Assembly: GCA_035288045.1 (NCBI GenBank) | Contig: DATEBA010000012.1 | Span: 17,650 to 81,649 of the forward strand | Length of the DNA stretch: 64,000 nucleotides | Origin: DATEBA01 sp035288045 | GTDB lineage: Bacteria; Actinomycetota; UBA4738; HRBIN12 | Reading direction: 5' to 3' | Part shown: positions 9,664 to 18,002 of the stretch, piece by piece | Layout of the letters: each line of letters begins with the position of its first letter | Numbering within the stretch: the stretch's first letter is position 1 | Notes under the pieces: model-generated | Databases searched by the model: none | The model's input: the letters and a program-made list of their open reading frames with translations, nothing else | What the model was told of the DNA's origin: nothing | Translations under genes and position numbers: made by a program

Positions 9664-10469
9664 TCCGCGTCGGGGTTGTCGGCGCCTGCGGTCGGATGGG
9701 CCAGATCGTGTGCAGGACCGTCGTCGAGGACCCGGACCTCGCCCTGGTCGCCGCGATCGACCGCTCACGAGTGGGAGAGCGGATCGGGCCGCTCGTCGGG
9801 CACCCGGAGATCAACGGAGTCAACGTCTCCGACGAGCTCGACTCGCTCACCGACGCCGAGTGCGAGGTGGCCGTCGACTTCACGCACCCCGACGTGGTGC
9901 GCGAAAACGTCCGCTGGTGCGTCGCTCACGCGGTGAACCTAGTCGTGGGAACGACCGGTCTCACCGAGCCCGACCTGAACGGCTTCCGTGAGCTACTGGA
10001 GCACGAGGGTGGCGAGTCCAACGTGATCGTCGCACCAAACTTCGCGCTCGGTGCGGTGCTCATGCAGCACTTCTCCGCGATCGCCGCGCGGTTCCTCCCG
10101 GCTGCCGAGGTGATCGAGCTGCACCACGAGGGTAAGGCCGATGCCCCATCGGGGACGGCTCTGGCGACGGTTCGGAGGATCCTCGGCGAGCGCCAAGCCG
10201 AGTATCGGGGCCCCGACGCCGAGTCGCTCGAGGGCGCGCGCGGCGGCGAGCTGCAGGGCGTTCGCGTGCACTCGGTTCGCCTGCCGGGGCTGGTGGCGCA
10301 CCAAGAGGTCATCTTCGGCGGGCAGGGCCAGACGCTCACGATCCGGCACGACTCGATGGATCGTAGCTCCTTCATGCCCGGGGTCGTGATGGCAGTAAAG
10401 GCGATCGCGTCGCGTCGCGGGCTTACCGTCGGGCTGGAGCAGCTCCTCGACCTGCCGCCGACGCGGTGA
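9660..10469 (+). CDS. dapB: 4-hydroxy-tetrahydrodipicolinate reductase
   Basis: A 269-residue cytoplasmic enzyme that reduces the dapA product with NAD(P)H in lysine and meso-diaminopimelate synthesis. The N-terminal Rossmann fold has GACGRMG, and the catalytic block ELHHEGKADAPSGTA is intact. GTG 9660 overlaps the stop of the M16 peptidase gene and begins right at the Rossmann strand MIRVGVVG; the much longer upstream reading is out of place for the family. dapA, dapL and dapF also lie in the window, completing the aminotransferase route to meso-DAP. Confidence 0.95.
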   Translation: MIRVGVVGACGRMGQIVCRTVVEDPDLALVAAIDRSRVGERIGPLVGHPEINGVNVSDELDSLTDAECEVAVDFTHPDVVRENVRWCVAHAVNLVVGTTGLTEPDLNGFRELLEHEGGESNVIVAPNFALGAVLMQHFSAIAARFLPAAEVIELHHEGKADAPSGTALATVRRILGERQAEYRGPDAESLEGARGGELQGVRVHSVRLPGLVAHQEVIFGGQGQTLTIRHDSMDRSSFMPGVVMAVKAIASRRGLTVGLEQLLDLPPTR

Positions 10470-11263
10470 CCCGGAGCCTCGCGGCCGTCTTCGCACATCC
10501 CGACGACGACGCGTACGGGGTCTCGGGTTCCGTCGCTCTCCTTGCCGGCGGTCTCGAGCTGACCGTCGTTCTCGCGACGAGCGGGGAGGCGGGTCGGCTA
10601 GCCGACTCGAGCCTCGCGACTCCGGAAACTCTCGGGCGGGTGCGCGAGGAGGAGGACCGCGCCTCGTGGCGCGCGATCGGGATCACCCCACAGCGTCTGG
10701 AGTTCCTGCGCTATCCCGACGGAGGTCTAGCCGGTGTCTCTAGCGACGAGCTCGTCGAGCGGGTCGCGTCGGTGCTCGCGGAGACGCGGCCCGAGGTGGT
10801 CATCTCCTTCGGTCCGGACGGGGTAACCGGGCACGGTGACCACGTCGCGATCGCCACCGCCACCGAGGAGGCCTTCCTCCGATCGCGTGAGGCCTCGGAA
10901 CATGACGACGCGTTCCGTCGCCTGCTCCGTGTGGCGATCCCGGAGAGCCGGCTCGAGCGGCTCGGCGAGCGTCTGCGCGAGCACGGACTCGAGCCGCTCG
11001 AGCCGACGCAGCCGTTCCAGCCTCGCGGGGTGCCCGATGACCGGATCGCGGTGTCCGTCGACGTGTCGAGCGTATACGCGAAGAAGCTCGAGGCAGTCCG
11101 TGCGCACCGCAGCCAGGACGAGATGGTCGACCTCCCGTCCGATCTCTGGCCGATGCTCCTCGGCGAGGAGCACTTCGTCCTGGGATGGCCCGAGCGCTCC
11201 GCCGGAGCGCCCCTGCTGCGAAGCGTTTTCGAGGGACTGCCGACGCCCGGACGCTCGCGGTGA
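10466..11263 (+). CDS. PIG-L / LmbE-family deacetylase
   Basis: A 265-residue zinc-dependent N-deacetylase of the PIG-L family, which acts on N-acetylglucosaminyl lipids or thiols. The N-terminal motif AHPDDD (residues 10-15) and the later GHGDH segment supply the expected metal ligands. GTG 10466 overlaps the dapB stop, so it sits at the end of that operon. MshB and Mca of mycothiol metabolism are in this family, but nothing nearby shows a mycothiol pathway, so the substrate is left open. Confidence 0.85.
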   Translation: MTRSLAAVFAHPDDDAYGVSGSVALLAGGLELTVVLATSGEAGRLADSSLATPETLGRVREEEDRASWRAIGITPQRLEFLRYPDGGLAGVSSDELVERVASVLAETRPEVVISFGPDGVTGHGDHVAIATATEEAFLRSREASEHDDAFRRLLRVAIPESRLERLGERLREHGLEPLEPTQPFQPRGVPDDRIAVSVDVSSVYAKKLEAVRAHRSQDEMVDLPSDLWPMLLGEEHFVLGWPERSAGAPLLRSVFEGLPTPGRSR

Positions 11264-11359
11264 ACCGCGCCCTCTCGCGCTCGACCGATTCGCGCTGCGG
11301 CACTGCCGGAGATAGGCTCGTGCCGGGCCCACTGCCCATGGGCCCCCAGGGGGTTGGCG

Positions 11360-12427
11360 ATGCGGGCAGAGGTCGCGAAGGAAGCAGTCACCCGCGTCGT
11401 CTTGGGTGCTCTTGTAGCCGCGTCGCTACTCACAGGCACCCAGGCGTCGGCGGGCCTGCGCTGCGCGGGCAAGGCGGCCACGATCGTCGGGACGCGCCAT
11501 TCGGACTCGATCGCGGGAACACCCGGGCCCGACGTCATCGTGGGACGCGCCGGGCACGACGTGATCATCGGCCTCGGGAGCCGCGACCGGATCTGCGGTG
11601 GACGAGGGGGCGACAGGATCCGGGCCGGAAGGGGTCCCGATCGCGTCTTCGGAGAACGGGGGAACGACCGGATCCGCGGCGCCGAGGGAGAGGACCTGGT
11701 CGAGGGCGCGGCGGGTCGCGACCGCGTGGTCGGAGGCTCCGACGCCGACACGATCTCGGGCGCCGAGGGCGCCGACCGGCTGCTCGGCGGCTCGGACGCG
11801 GACCGCCTCTTCGGCGGCCGGGGGGAGGATCTTCTCGTCGGTGGTCCCGGGAAGGACTCCTTGAGCGGCGGCGGGAACGCCGACCGGTTCGGGGGCGGAC
11901 CGGGCTCGGATCTCCTCGGGGACGAGCGGAGCGAGCAGGGCGACGATGTCGGCTTCGGCGGCAAGGGCCGGGACGTCATCGCACTCGGTGAGGGCGACGA
12001 TGTGCTGAAAGGAGGGCTCGGCCGGGATCAGGCGTCGTACTACGTCGCTGCGGCCGGGATCCGAGCGAACCTCGACCGCGAGGTTGCGCGCGGCGAGGGT
12101 TCGGACCGGCTCGTCGGGATCGAGGACGTCATCGCGTCCCGCTTCGGGCACGACGACGTGCTCATCGGCGACGAGGGACCGAACGCCCTATCGGGCGGAG
12201 ACCTGGCCGCTGCCGGCGCCGACGTGATCGGCGGTAGAGAGGGACGAGACGACCTTGCCGGGGGGTTCGGGGGCGACACGATCCGCGGGGGCGCGAACGG
12301 CGACCGGCTCTTCGGGGGAGGAGGCGACGACCTCCTGAACGGCGGTCAGGGCGCCGATCGGCTCAGGGGAGGCCTGGGTGTCGACGAGTGCGTGCGGGGC
12401 GAGCTCATCATCGGGTGCGAGGTCTAG
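11360..12427 (+). CDS. Secreted calcium-binding-like (RTX/hemolysin-type) repeat protein
   Basis: A 355-residue exported protein. Residues 1-30 are a signal peptide ending in A-S-A. After the CAGKAATIVGT lead-in come some twenty GG-x-G-x-D-like nonapeptides (for example GRGGDRI, GGSDADRLFGG, GGQGADRLRGG), which in the RTX family fold into a Ca2+-loaded beta-roll. The ending, DECVRGELIIGCEV, has two cysteines that may form a terminal disulfide. ATG 11360 is preferred over TTG 11354. Two relatives sit in the accessory region (43072 and 56341). No type I secretion genes are nearby; export by Sec is implied. Role unknown. Confidence 0.85.
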   Translation: MRAEVAKEAVTRVVLGALVAASLLTGTQASAGLRCAGKAATIVGTRHSDSIAGTPGPDVIVGRAGHDVIIGLGSRDRICGGRGGDRIRAGRGPDRVFGERGNDRIRGAEGEDLVEGAAGRDRVVGGSDADTISGAEGADRLLGGSDADRLFGGRGEDLLVGGPGKDSLSGGGNADRFGGGPGSDLLGDERSEQGDDVGFGGKGRDVIALGEGDDVLKGGLGRDQASYYVAAAGIRANLDREVARGEGSDRLVGIEDVIASRFGHDDVLIGDEGPNALSGGDLAAAGADVIGGREGRDDLAGGFGGDTIRGGANGDRLFGGGGDDLLNGGQGADRLRGGLGVDECVRGELIIGCEV

Positions 12428-12879
12428 CCGAGCCTGATCTGCTCCACCTCTATCGTCCCGCTATCGTCTTGGGTTAGGAGGACGCCCTCGCACTCTCCGA
12501 GCGGCTCGATCTCTCGGTCGGTCAGGCCGAGCACCGCCTTCTCGATCAGCGGGGTGTGACCGACGGCGAGACCGCGGCCTCCTTCGGGGACACGGGAGAG
12601 GAGCTCGCGGAGGACGGCCGCCAGCCGGGAAGGAGTGCGGTCTCCGTCGCTCTCGCCGACCAGACCCGGGACCACGTCGTGGGACGGTAGCGGTAGGCCG
12701 CGCCCTCGGAGCAACCACGCGACCGTCTCCGCTGCCCGCCGGGCGGGGGAGGTGAAGACTGCGGAGTAGCCACCGGCAAGGGTCCGGCCGACGTCCTCGG
12801 CCTGCGCACGGCCCTCGGGCGAGAGCCGGTCCTCTTCTGGGTCCCGCGCGGCATGCCGCCGCACCTCTAGGGAGCGCAT
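12424..12879 (-). CDS. SixA-like histidine phosphatase
   Basis: A 151-residue member of the histidine phosphatase (phosphoglycerate mutase-like) superfamily. The catalytic VRRHA motif is at residues 6-10 (His9), and the second histidine is in VGHTPL near residue 107. Short length and the RHA rather than RHG form resemble SixA phosphohistidine phosphatases. It converges on the repeat-protein gene, the two reading frames overlapping by four bases. The substrate cannot be assigned from sequence. Confidence 0.8.
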   Translation of the reverse strand: MRSLEVRRHAARDPEEDRLSPEGRAQAEDVGRTLAGGYSAVFTSPARRAAETVAWLLRGRGLPLPSHDVVPGLVGESDGDRTPSRLAAVLRELLSRVPEGGRGLAVGHTPLIEKAVLGLTDREIEPLGECEGVLLTQDDSGTIEVEQIRLG

Positions 12880-12920
12880 CGGGTCACCACCTCCCGGGTT
12901 CGCGTATCATGCCGCAATCC

Positions 12921-13364
12921 ATGAGGACCAAGCTCGCTTCCACCCTGCTCGTCGCCCTGCTAGCTCTGGGCACGGCCGCCTGCGACAAGGCCAAGAGCCA
13001 GCCAGACAGCGACGGCACGATCACCACGCCCCCGGAGGAATCGGTCGGCCCGATCGGGACGACGAAGGACGAGTTCCGCTACCAGAACGCCGGCCTAGTA
13101 GCGGTCCTCAAGTTCCGGGGGAAGGGCGGGACGCTCCAGGTCGAGAACGACTCCGGGTTCGACCTCCCGACGCCCGGCTTCTACGTCCTTGACGCGCGTG
13201 ACGGCCACGAGATCGAGGGGACGGTAGAGGGATCCGAGCCCGTTCCCGACGGGGAGAAGAAGACCTTCCAGATCTCGGTCGGCGAGGGCTTCGAGCTCGA
13301 GAACGTCGGTCTCGTGATCTTGCTCATGGGCGAGGACAACTACGGCGCCTTCGTGAACGTCTAG
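12921..13364 (+). CDS. Putative lipoprotein, unknown function
   Basis: A 147-residue protein with a signal peptide ending in a lipobox-like LGTAAC (Cys21), then a polar linker and a small beta-rich domain of about 100 residues with no motif I recognise. The fold could be cupredoxin-like (a short all-beta domain), but no copper ligands are evident. ATG 12921 is preferred to ATG 12909: a TATCAT hexamer at 12905-12910 would give a leaderless transcript starting close to 12921, and the resulting signal peptide is cleaner. It diverges from the phosphatase gene. Confidence 0.65.
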   Translation: MRTKLASTLLVALLALGTAACDKAKSQPDSDGTITTPPEESVGPIGTTKDEFRYQNAGLVAVLKFRGKGGTLQVENDSGFDLPTPGFYVLDARDGHEIEGTVEGSEPVPDGEKKTFQISVGEGFELENVGLVILLMGEDNYGAFVNV

Positions 13365-13431
13365 CGGGGAGTTGCGCCGGGGGTTGCGCCCTGAATAGAC
13401 TCCCCTCGTCTGTTCCTGAGAGGGGCCTGGG

Positions 13432-14613
13432 ATGGTGCCTCGACCAGCGCTACGGAGCGCCCTCGCGGTTGTGCTGGCCACGTCTCTCGCCCTCACGACC
13501 GCACCCGGGGCGGCCGCCCACGACAACCGCTTCCGCGACGGGAACGACACGCCCGGAGCGCTGGATCTCGCCCAGGCTGCGGTCGGGCACGACCGTGGAG
13601 TCGTCCACACCTTCACGACGCACGAGAGATGGCCCGCGAAGCTCCTGAAGGAGGACGGTTTCTTCGTGCTCGGCATAGACCTGAACGGCGACAGGGACTA
13701 TGAGCTGAACGCGTTCGTCTTCTACTTCCGAGGGGGCATCAGGGGGATCCTGGTCAGGGGGCGTCGGCTCGTGGCGAAGCTTCCCGCATCCAAGACAAGC
13801 TCCAGATCCGCGAAGGTCGAGATCCCGGAGCGCTACCTGCTCCCCGGCTACTGGTGGGCCGCGTTCAGCATCTACGCGCCCGATGAAGGGAAATGCGAGA
13901 AAGGATGCATCGACGCGCTACCGAACAGATTCCCGCTGATCGCCCACGACCTCGAAGCGCCGACGATCAAACTCGAGTCGTTCCCCCGGATCTCGACGAC
14001 GGCCTCGAACACCACGAGCTTCCCGGTGTCCTTCAGGGTCAACGACGACGGGCCCGGCAAGCTCATGTGGAGCCTCGACCGGCGCGCCTACGGAACGCAG
14101 TCCTGGTCCTCGATCGAGACCGGTAGGTCCGAGGGCGACAAGATCATCAGGGTGGACGGGCGTGAGGGCGCCACTTACGAGTTCCGGGTGCGAGCGACGG
14201 ACGGCCAAAACTCGAGGGTGAGCCCAACGCGCGTGGTCATCGTTCCCTACGACGATCGGAACAAGCTCCTCACATACGACGGCCCCGGAGGAGAGTCGGA
14301 CTGGTCCTCCGACGCGGTCAGCGGCTACTTCCAGGGAACGCGGCACGAGTCCTCGATCGCAGGCGCGACGATTGAGTTCACGTTCACCGGTAGGTACCTC
14401 GCCATCTACGGGGGGCCGACCGCCGGTGGAACCGGACGGATCCTGGTCGACGGGGAACAGGTCGACACTTTCTCCGAGGACTCCTCGACGAACAAGGGTC
14501 AGAAGATCGCCGAGCGGGGTTGGGGGGCGGCCCGTGAGCGCACCATCACCATCGAGGTGACCTCCGGGACGATACTCATAGACGCGATCGTAGCGACTCC
14601 CGCTTCGCTTTGA
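13432..14613 (+). CDS. Secreted multidomain protein, unknown function
   Basis: A 393-residue exported protein. Residues 1-29 are a signal peptide ending A-A-A. The middle holds a beta-sandwich-like segment (SRVNDDGPGKLMWSLD region and YEFRVRATDGQNSRVSPT) that looks like a fibronectin/Ig-type domain with the WxxR-type spacing. The C-terminal 120 residues (IEFTFTGRYLAIYGGPTAG, then GRILVDGEQVDTFSEDS) resemble a carbohydrate-binding-like jelly roll that often follows such domains. No catalytic motif was found. Probably a cell-surface or extracellular binding protein. Confidence 0.65.
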   Translation: MVPRPALRSALAVVLATSLALTTAPGAAAHDNRFRDGNDTPGALDLAQAAVGHDRGVVHTFTTHERWPAKLLKEDGFFVLGIDLNGDRDYELNAFVFYFRGGIRGILVRGRRLVAKLPASKTSSRSAKVEIPERYLLPGYWWAAFSIYAPDEGKCEKGCIDALPNRFPLIAHDLEAPTIKLESFPRISTTASNTTSFPVSFRVNDDGPGKLMWSLDRRAYGTQSWSSIETGRSEGDKIIRVDGREGATYEFRVRATDGQNSRVSPTRVVIVPYDDRNKLLTYDGPGGESDWSSDAVSGYFQGTRHESSIAGATIEFTFTGRYLAIYGGPTAGGTGRILVDGEQVDTFSEDSSTNKGQKIAERGWGAARERTITIEVTSGTILIDAIVATPASL

Positions 14614-14650
14614 CCGCGGGCCGCAGCGCGCCGGCGGGGTCGCCGGGCGG

Positions 14651-15193
14651 CTAGCGTGTGCCGGGCTCGGTCTCGCCGGCCTCGCGGCGGGCGATCACGA
14701 ATAGCAGGTCGGAGAGCCGGTTCAGGTAGCGAACGACGTCTTCGTTCACAACCCCTCCGGCGTTCCGCATGTCGACGACGCGCCGTTCGGCCCGCCGCAC
14801 TATGGTCCTCGCCACGTCGAGCGTCGCCGACACGGGGTTCGCGCCGGGTACCACGAACTCGCGGGGGAGGGGACTATCCGCGACGATCGCGTCGATCCGC
14901 CGCTCGAGCCCCTCGATCATCTCCGCCGTCACGAGCGACACCCCCCGCTCCAGCTTCTCGCGCCGCTCGGGGTTGGTCGCGAGGTCCGCTCCCAACACGA
15001 AGAGCTCCCGCTGCAGGGTGAGGATCTCCTCCTTTACCGCGGGATCGCCGGATAGGGCCCTGGCCAGCCCGAGAACGGCGACGGCCTCGTCGACGGTTCC
15101 GTAGGCAAGCGTCACCCAGTCCGCCTTCGACACCCGGCCGCCGTGGAACAGCCCCGTCGTTCCATCATCGCCCGTCCGTGTGTAGATGCGCAC
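14651..15193 (-). CDS. pduO: Cob(I)alamin adenosyltransferase, PduO type
   Basis: A 180-residue enzyme that transfers adenosyl from ATP to cob(I)alamin to make adenosylcobalamin. The N-terminal TRTGDDGTTGLFHGG is the ATP-binding signature of the PduO family, and RTIVRRAERRVV plus NEDVVRYLNRLSDLLFVIAR form the conserved helical part. GTG 15193 gives the normal start directly before RIYTRTGDDG; the longer reading adds 28 unrelated residues. The product is the cofactor needed by NrdJ, encoded at 38891. It diverges from dapA. Confidence 0.92.
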   Translation of the reverse strand: MRIYTRTGDDGTTGLFHGGRVSKADWVTLAYGTVDEAVAVLGLARALSGDPAVKEEILTLQRELFVLGADLATNPERREKLERGVSLVTAEMIEGLERRIDAIVADSPLPREFVVPGANPVSATLDVARTIVRRAERRVVDMRNAGGVVNEDVVRYLNRLSDLLFVIARREAGETEPGTR

Positions 15194-15293
15194 CGGACGG
15201 CTAGGATAGCGAGGACAACTGCACCAACGCACGAGATGCACGAGCAACGCACACGACGTGTTCAACATGTGACTCATGTGGCTCTTATTCCAC

Positions 15294-15322
15294 TTGTGCG
15301 GTTGGTTGAACGGTGGTATCGT
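15294..15322 (+). promoter_or_regulatory. Candidate dapA promoter
   Basis: TTGTGC at 15294-15299 and TATCGT at 15317-15322 are separated by exactly 17 bases, in a locally AT-richer 260-bp divergent region between pduO and dapA. This would give a leader of about 125 nt before dapA. An interrupted palindrome (ACATG...CATGT, 15267-15281) lies just upstream and could bind a regulator. Prediction only. Confidence 0.45.
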
Positions 15323-15453
15323 GCCCTCCTCTCGTTGGGGGGCGGCCGTGGCAAGGCAGGGCGCCTGACCGGGGCCCGGCCGCCCGCCCGGCGACCAGGT
15401 CGGCTACCAGTTCGGCCACCCGTCCGCCGCCGCACCCGGGGCAAGGAGGAACG

Positions 15454-16338
15454 ATGACCGGTAGGTTCGGGGCGGTCGTCACCGCCATGGTCACCCCGTT
15501 CCGGGACGACCACTCGCTCGATCTCGACACGGCGCAGGAGCTGGCCGGCTATCTGCTGGAGCACGGCTCGGACGCCGTGGTGGTGACCGGCTCGACGGGC
15601 GAGGCGCCGACGCTCACCCATCAGGAGAAGGCCGAGCTCTATCGGGCCGTCACCGAGGCGGCACGCGGCAAGGGCAAGGTGATCTGCGGAACCGGCACGT
15701 ACTCGACCGCAGAGACCCTTCAACTGACCGAGGCGGCCGAGGAGGCCGGCGCCGACGGCCTGCTCGTCGTCACGCCGTACTACAACAAACCCCCTCAGCG
15801 CGGCCTGATCGCGCACTTCCAGCGCGTCGCCGACGCGACCGCTCTGCCGATCATCGCGTACAACATCCCCGGCCGGACGGCGACGAGGATCGAGCACGAG
15901 ACGCTTCTGCAGCTCGCGGCCGTTGCGAACATCGTTGCGGTGAAGGACTCCACCGGCGACTTCCAGGGGATCTCCCGGCTCGTGGGCGAGGCGCCACCCG
16001 ACTTCGAGGTGTACTCGGGCGACGACTGGGCGACCTTCGGGTACGTCTGCCTCGGTGCGGTCGGGGTCGTATCGGTCGCCTCGCACCTCGTCGGGAACAG
16101 GATCAGACAAATGATCGACCTGATCGAGGGCGGCGACCACGCTGCCGCGCGCAAGATCCACCGCGAGCTCGAGCCTCTGTTCAATGCCCTCTTCATCACG
16201 AGCAACCCGATCCCTGTGAAGGCTGCGCTCGAGATGGTCGGCCGCGCGGCCGGCCCGCCCCGGCTCCCGCTGGTGCCGGCCACGCCGGACGAGCGCAAGC
16301 GCATCCAGAAAGCCCTGGAGGATGCCGGCCTCCTCTAG
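15454..16338 (+). CDS. dapA: 4-hydroxy-tetrahydrodipicolinate synthase
   Basis: A 294-residue class I aldolase that condenses pyruvate with aspartate semialdehyde, the first committed step to lysine and meso-DAP. Conserved elements are GSTGEAPTLTHQEK, the tyrosine region VVTPYYNKPPQRGL, and the Schiff-base lysine in IVAVKDSTGD. ATG 15454 follows a strong AAGGAGGA site and matches family length; an upstream in-frame extension has no ribosome site. The end overlaps the RNase J gene by 17 bases, and dapA-rnj-ftsK is a conserved actinobacterial operon. Confidence 0.96.
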   Translation: MTGRFGAVVTAMVTPFRDDHSLDLDTAQELAGYLLEHGSDAVVVTGSTGEAPTLTHQEKAELYRAVTEAARGKGKVICGTGTYSTAETLQLTEAAEEAGADGLLVVTPYYNKPPQRGLIAHFQRVADATALPIIAYNIPGRTATRIEHETLLQLAAVANIVAVKDSTGDFQGISRLVGEAPPDFEVYSGDDWATFGYVCLGAVGVVSVASHLVGNRIRQMIDLIEGGDHAAARKIHRELEPLFNALFITSNPIPVKAALEMVGRAAGPPRLPLVPATPDERKRIQKALEDAGLL

Positions 16339-18001
16339 CCAGGACGGACCCGCGCGCGTCGTCTTCCTCGGCGGGGTCGGCGAGGTGGGCCGGAACATGG
16401 CCTGCGTCGAGCTGTCCGATCGCATCCTGATAGTCGACGTCGGATTGTCGTTCCCCACCGCGGAGATGCCCGGGGTCGACCTGGTCCTTCCCGACTTCGA
16501 GTACCTCCGGGACAACGCCGGACGGATCGAGGCGGTCGTGCTCACTCACGGCCACGAGGACCATATCGGCGGGCTTCCGTACCTCCTCCGCGAGTTCGAG
16601 GGACGGCTGCCGGTCCTCGGCACACCGTTCACGCTCGCCCTGCTCGAGGGCAAACTGGAGGAGCACGGCATGCGCGAGCGCGCCGACCTCCGCGAGGCGG
16701 TCGTGGGCGAAGGCTCGATCGTAGGGCCGTTCTCGATGCGGTTCATACGGGTCACCCACTCGATCCCCGACGGGATGGCGGTGGCGATAGACACGCCGTA
16801 CGGGACGATCCTGCACACCGGCGACTTCAAGATCGACCAGACGCCCCTGGACGGGCGACCGACCGACCTGCATGCCCTTGCCGAGGAGGCCAATCGCGGG
16901 GTTCACCTGCTGCTCTCCGACTCGACGAACGCCGAGGAGGCGGGTCACACGGCCAGCGAGCGGACGGTCGGGCCGGTCCTACACGACATCATCGCCGGCG
17001 CGTCGCAGCTGGTGGTGGTCGCGTGCTTCTCGAGCCACATCCACCGGATACAGCAGGTGGTGAACGCCGCGCGATCCAACGAGCGGGTCGTGGCGTTCCT
17101 CGGGCGCTCGATGCACCAGAGCGTCGCCGCGGCCCGGCGCCTGGGCATCCTGCGGGTCCCCGAAGAGGACGTCGTCCCGATCGAGGAGGTGGACGACCTC
17201 GATCCCGGTCGCGTCGTCGTGGTTTCGACCGGCTCTCAGGGCGAGCCCTATTCGGCGCTCTCTCTGATGGCGGCCCGCGAGCACAAATGGGTGAAGCTCC
17301 GCGAGGGGGACAGCGTCGTGCTTTCATCGTCGCTGATCCCGGGCAACGAGCCGGCGATCCACCGTGTCGTCGACGGCCTCTACCGCACCGGCGCGAACGT
17401 CTTCCACGTTCCGGCGGCACCCGTACACGCGTCTGGGCATGCCGCCGTCGAGGAGCTGCGCCTGATGCTCTCGATGGTCCGGCCGCGGTGGTTCATCCCG
17501 ATCCACGGGGAACGCCGCCACCTCAACCACCACGCCCAGATCGCGCGCGAGGTCGGCGTTACCGCAGAGCACGTCCTGATCTGCGAGGACGGCGATCTGA
17601 TCGAGGTTACCGAGGACGTGAAGATCGCCGGGCGGGTTCCGGCCGGGATGACCTTCGTCGACGGTCTCGGGATCGGCGACGTCGGGGGCCAGGTCCTCCG
17701 AGACCGCCGGAAGCTGTCCGGCGACGGGGTCGTCGTTGTCGTGGTGGCCGTCGACGCCCACCACGGCCAGATCGTGGGCGGCCCGGACATCATCAACCGG
17801 GGCTTCGTCTACGAGGAGACCTCGGCCGACATCCTTGAACAGGCGGCGGACCGCGTCATGCTTTCGCTGAAGGAGAGCGCCGAGGCCGAGGTCACCGACC
17901 GGAGCGTGCTCCAACAGAACATCCGGCGGGTGCTGGGCAGGTACTTCTGGGAGGTCACCCAGCGCAAGCCGGTCATATTGCCCGTGATCATGGAGGTCTA
18001 G
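16322..18001 (+). CDS. rnj: Ribonuclease J
   Basis: A 559-residue metallo-beta-lactamase/beta-CASP nuclease with 5'-3' exo- and endonucleolytic activity on RNA. The zinc motif H76-G-H78-E-D80-H81 is intact, followed by the beta-CASP region (STGSQGEPYSAL, SSSLIPGNE, HASGHA) and the RNase J C-terminal domain. It is translationally coupled to dapA by a 17-base overlap. Together with PNPase and RNase Y it makes up an RNA-decay set resembling that of Firmicutes. Confidence 0.95.
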   Translation: MPASSSQDGPARVVFLGGVGEVGRNMACVELSDRILIVDVGLSFPTAEMPGVDLVLPDFEYLRDNAGRIEAVVLTHGHEDHIGGLPYLLREFEGRLPVLGTPFTLALLEGKLEEHGMRERADLREAVVGEGSIVGPFSMRFIRVTHSIPDGMAVAIDTPYGTILHTGDFKIDQTPLDGRPTDLHALAEEANRGVHLLLSDSTNAEEAGHTASERTVGPVLHDIIAGASQLVVVACFSSHIHRIQQVVNAARSNERVVAFLGRSMHQSVAAARRLGILRVPEEDVVPIEEVDDLDPGRVVVVSTGSQGEPYSALSLMAAREHKWVKLREGDSVVLSSSLIPGNEPAIHRVVDGLYRTGANVFHVPAAPVHASGHAAVEELRLMLSMVRPRWFIPIHGERRHLNHHAQIAREVGVTAEHVLICEDGDLIEVTEDVKIAGRVPAGMTFVDGLGIGDVGGQVLRDRRKLSGDGVVVVVVAVDAHHGQIVGGPDIINRGFVYEETSADILEQAADRVMLSLKESAEAEVTDRSVLQQNIRRVLGRYFWEVTQRKPVILPVIMEV

Positions 18002-18002
18002 G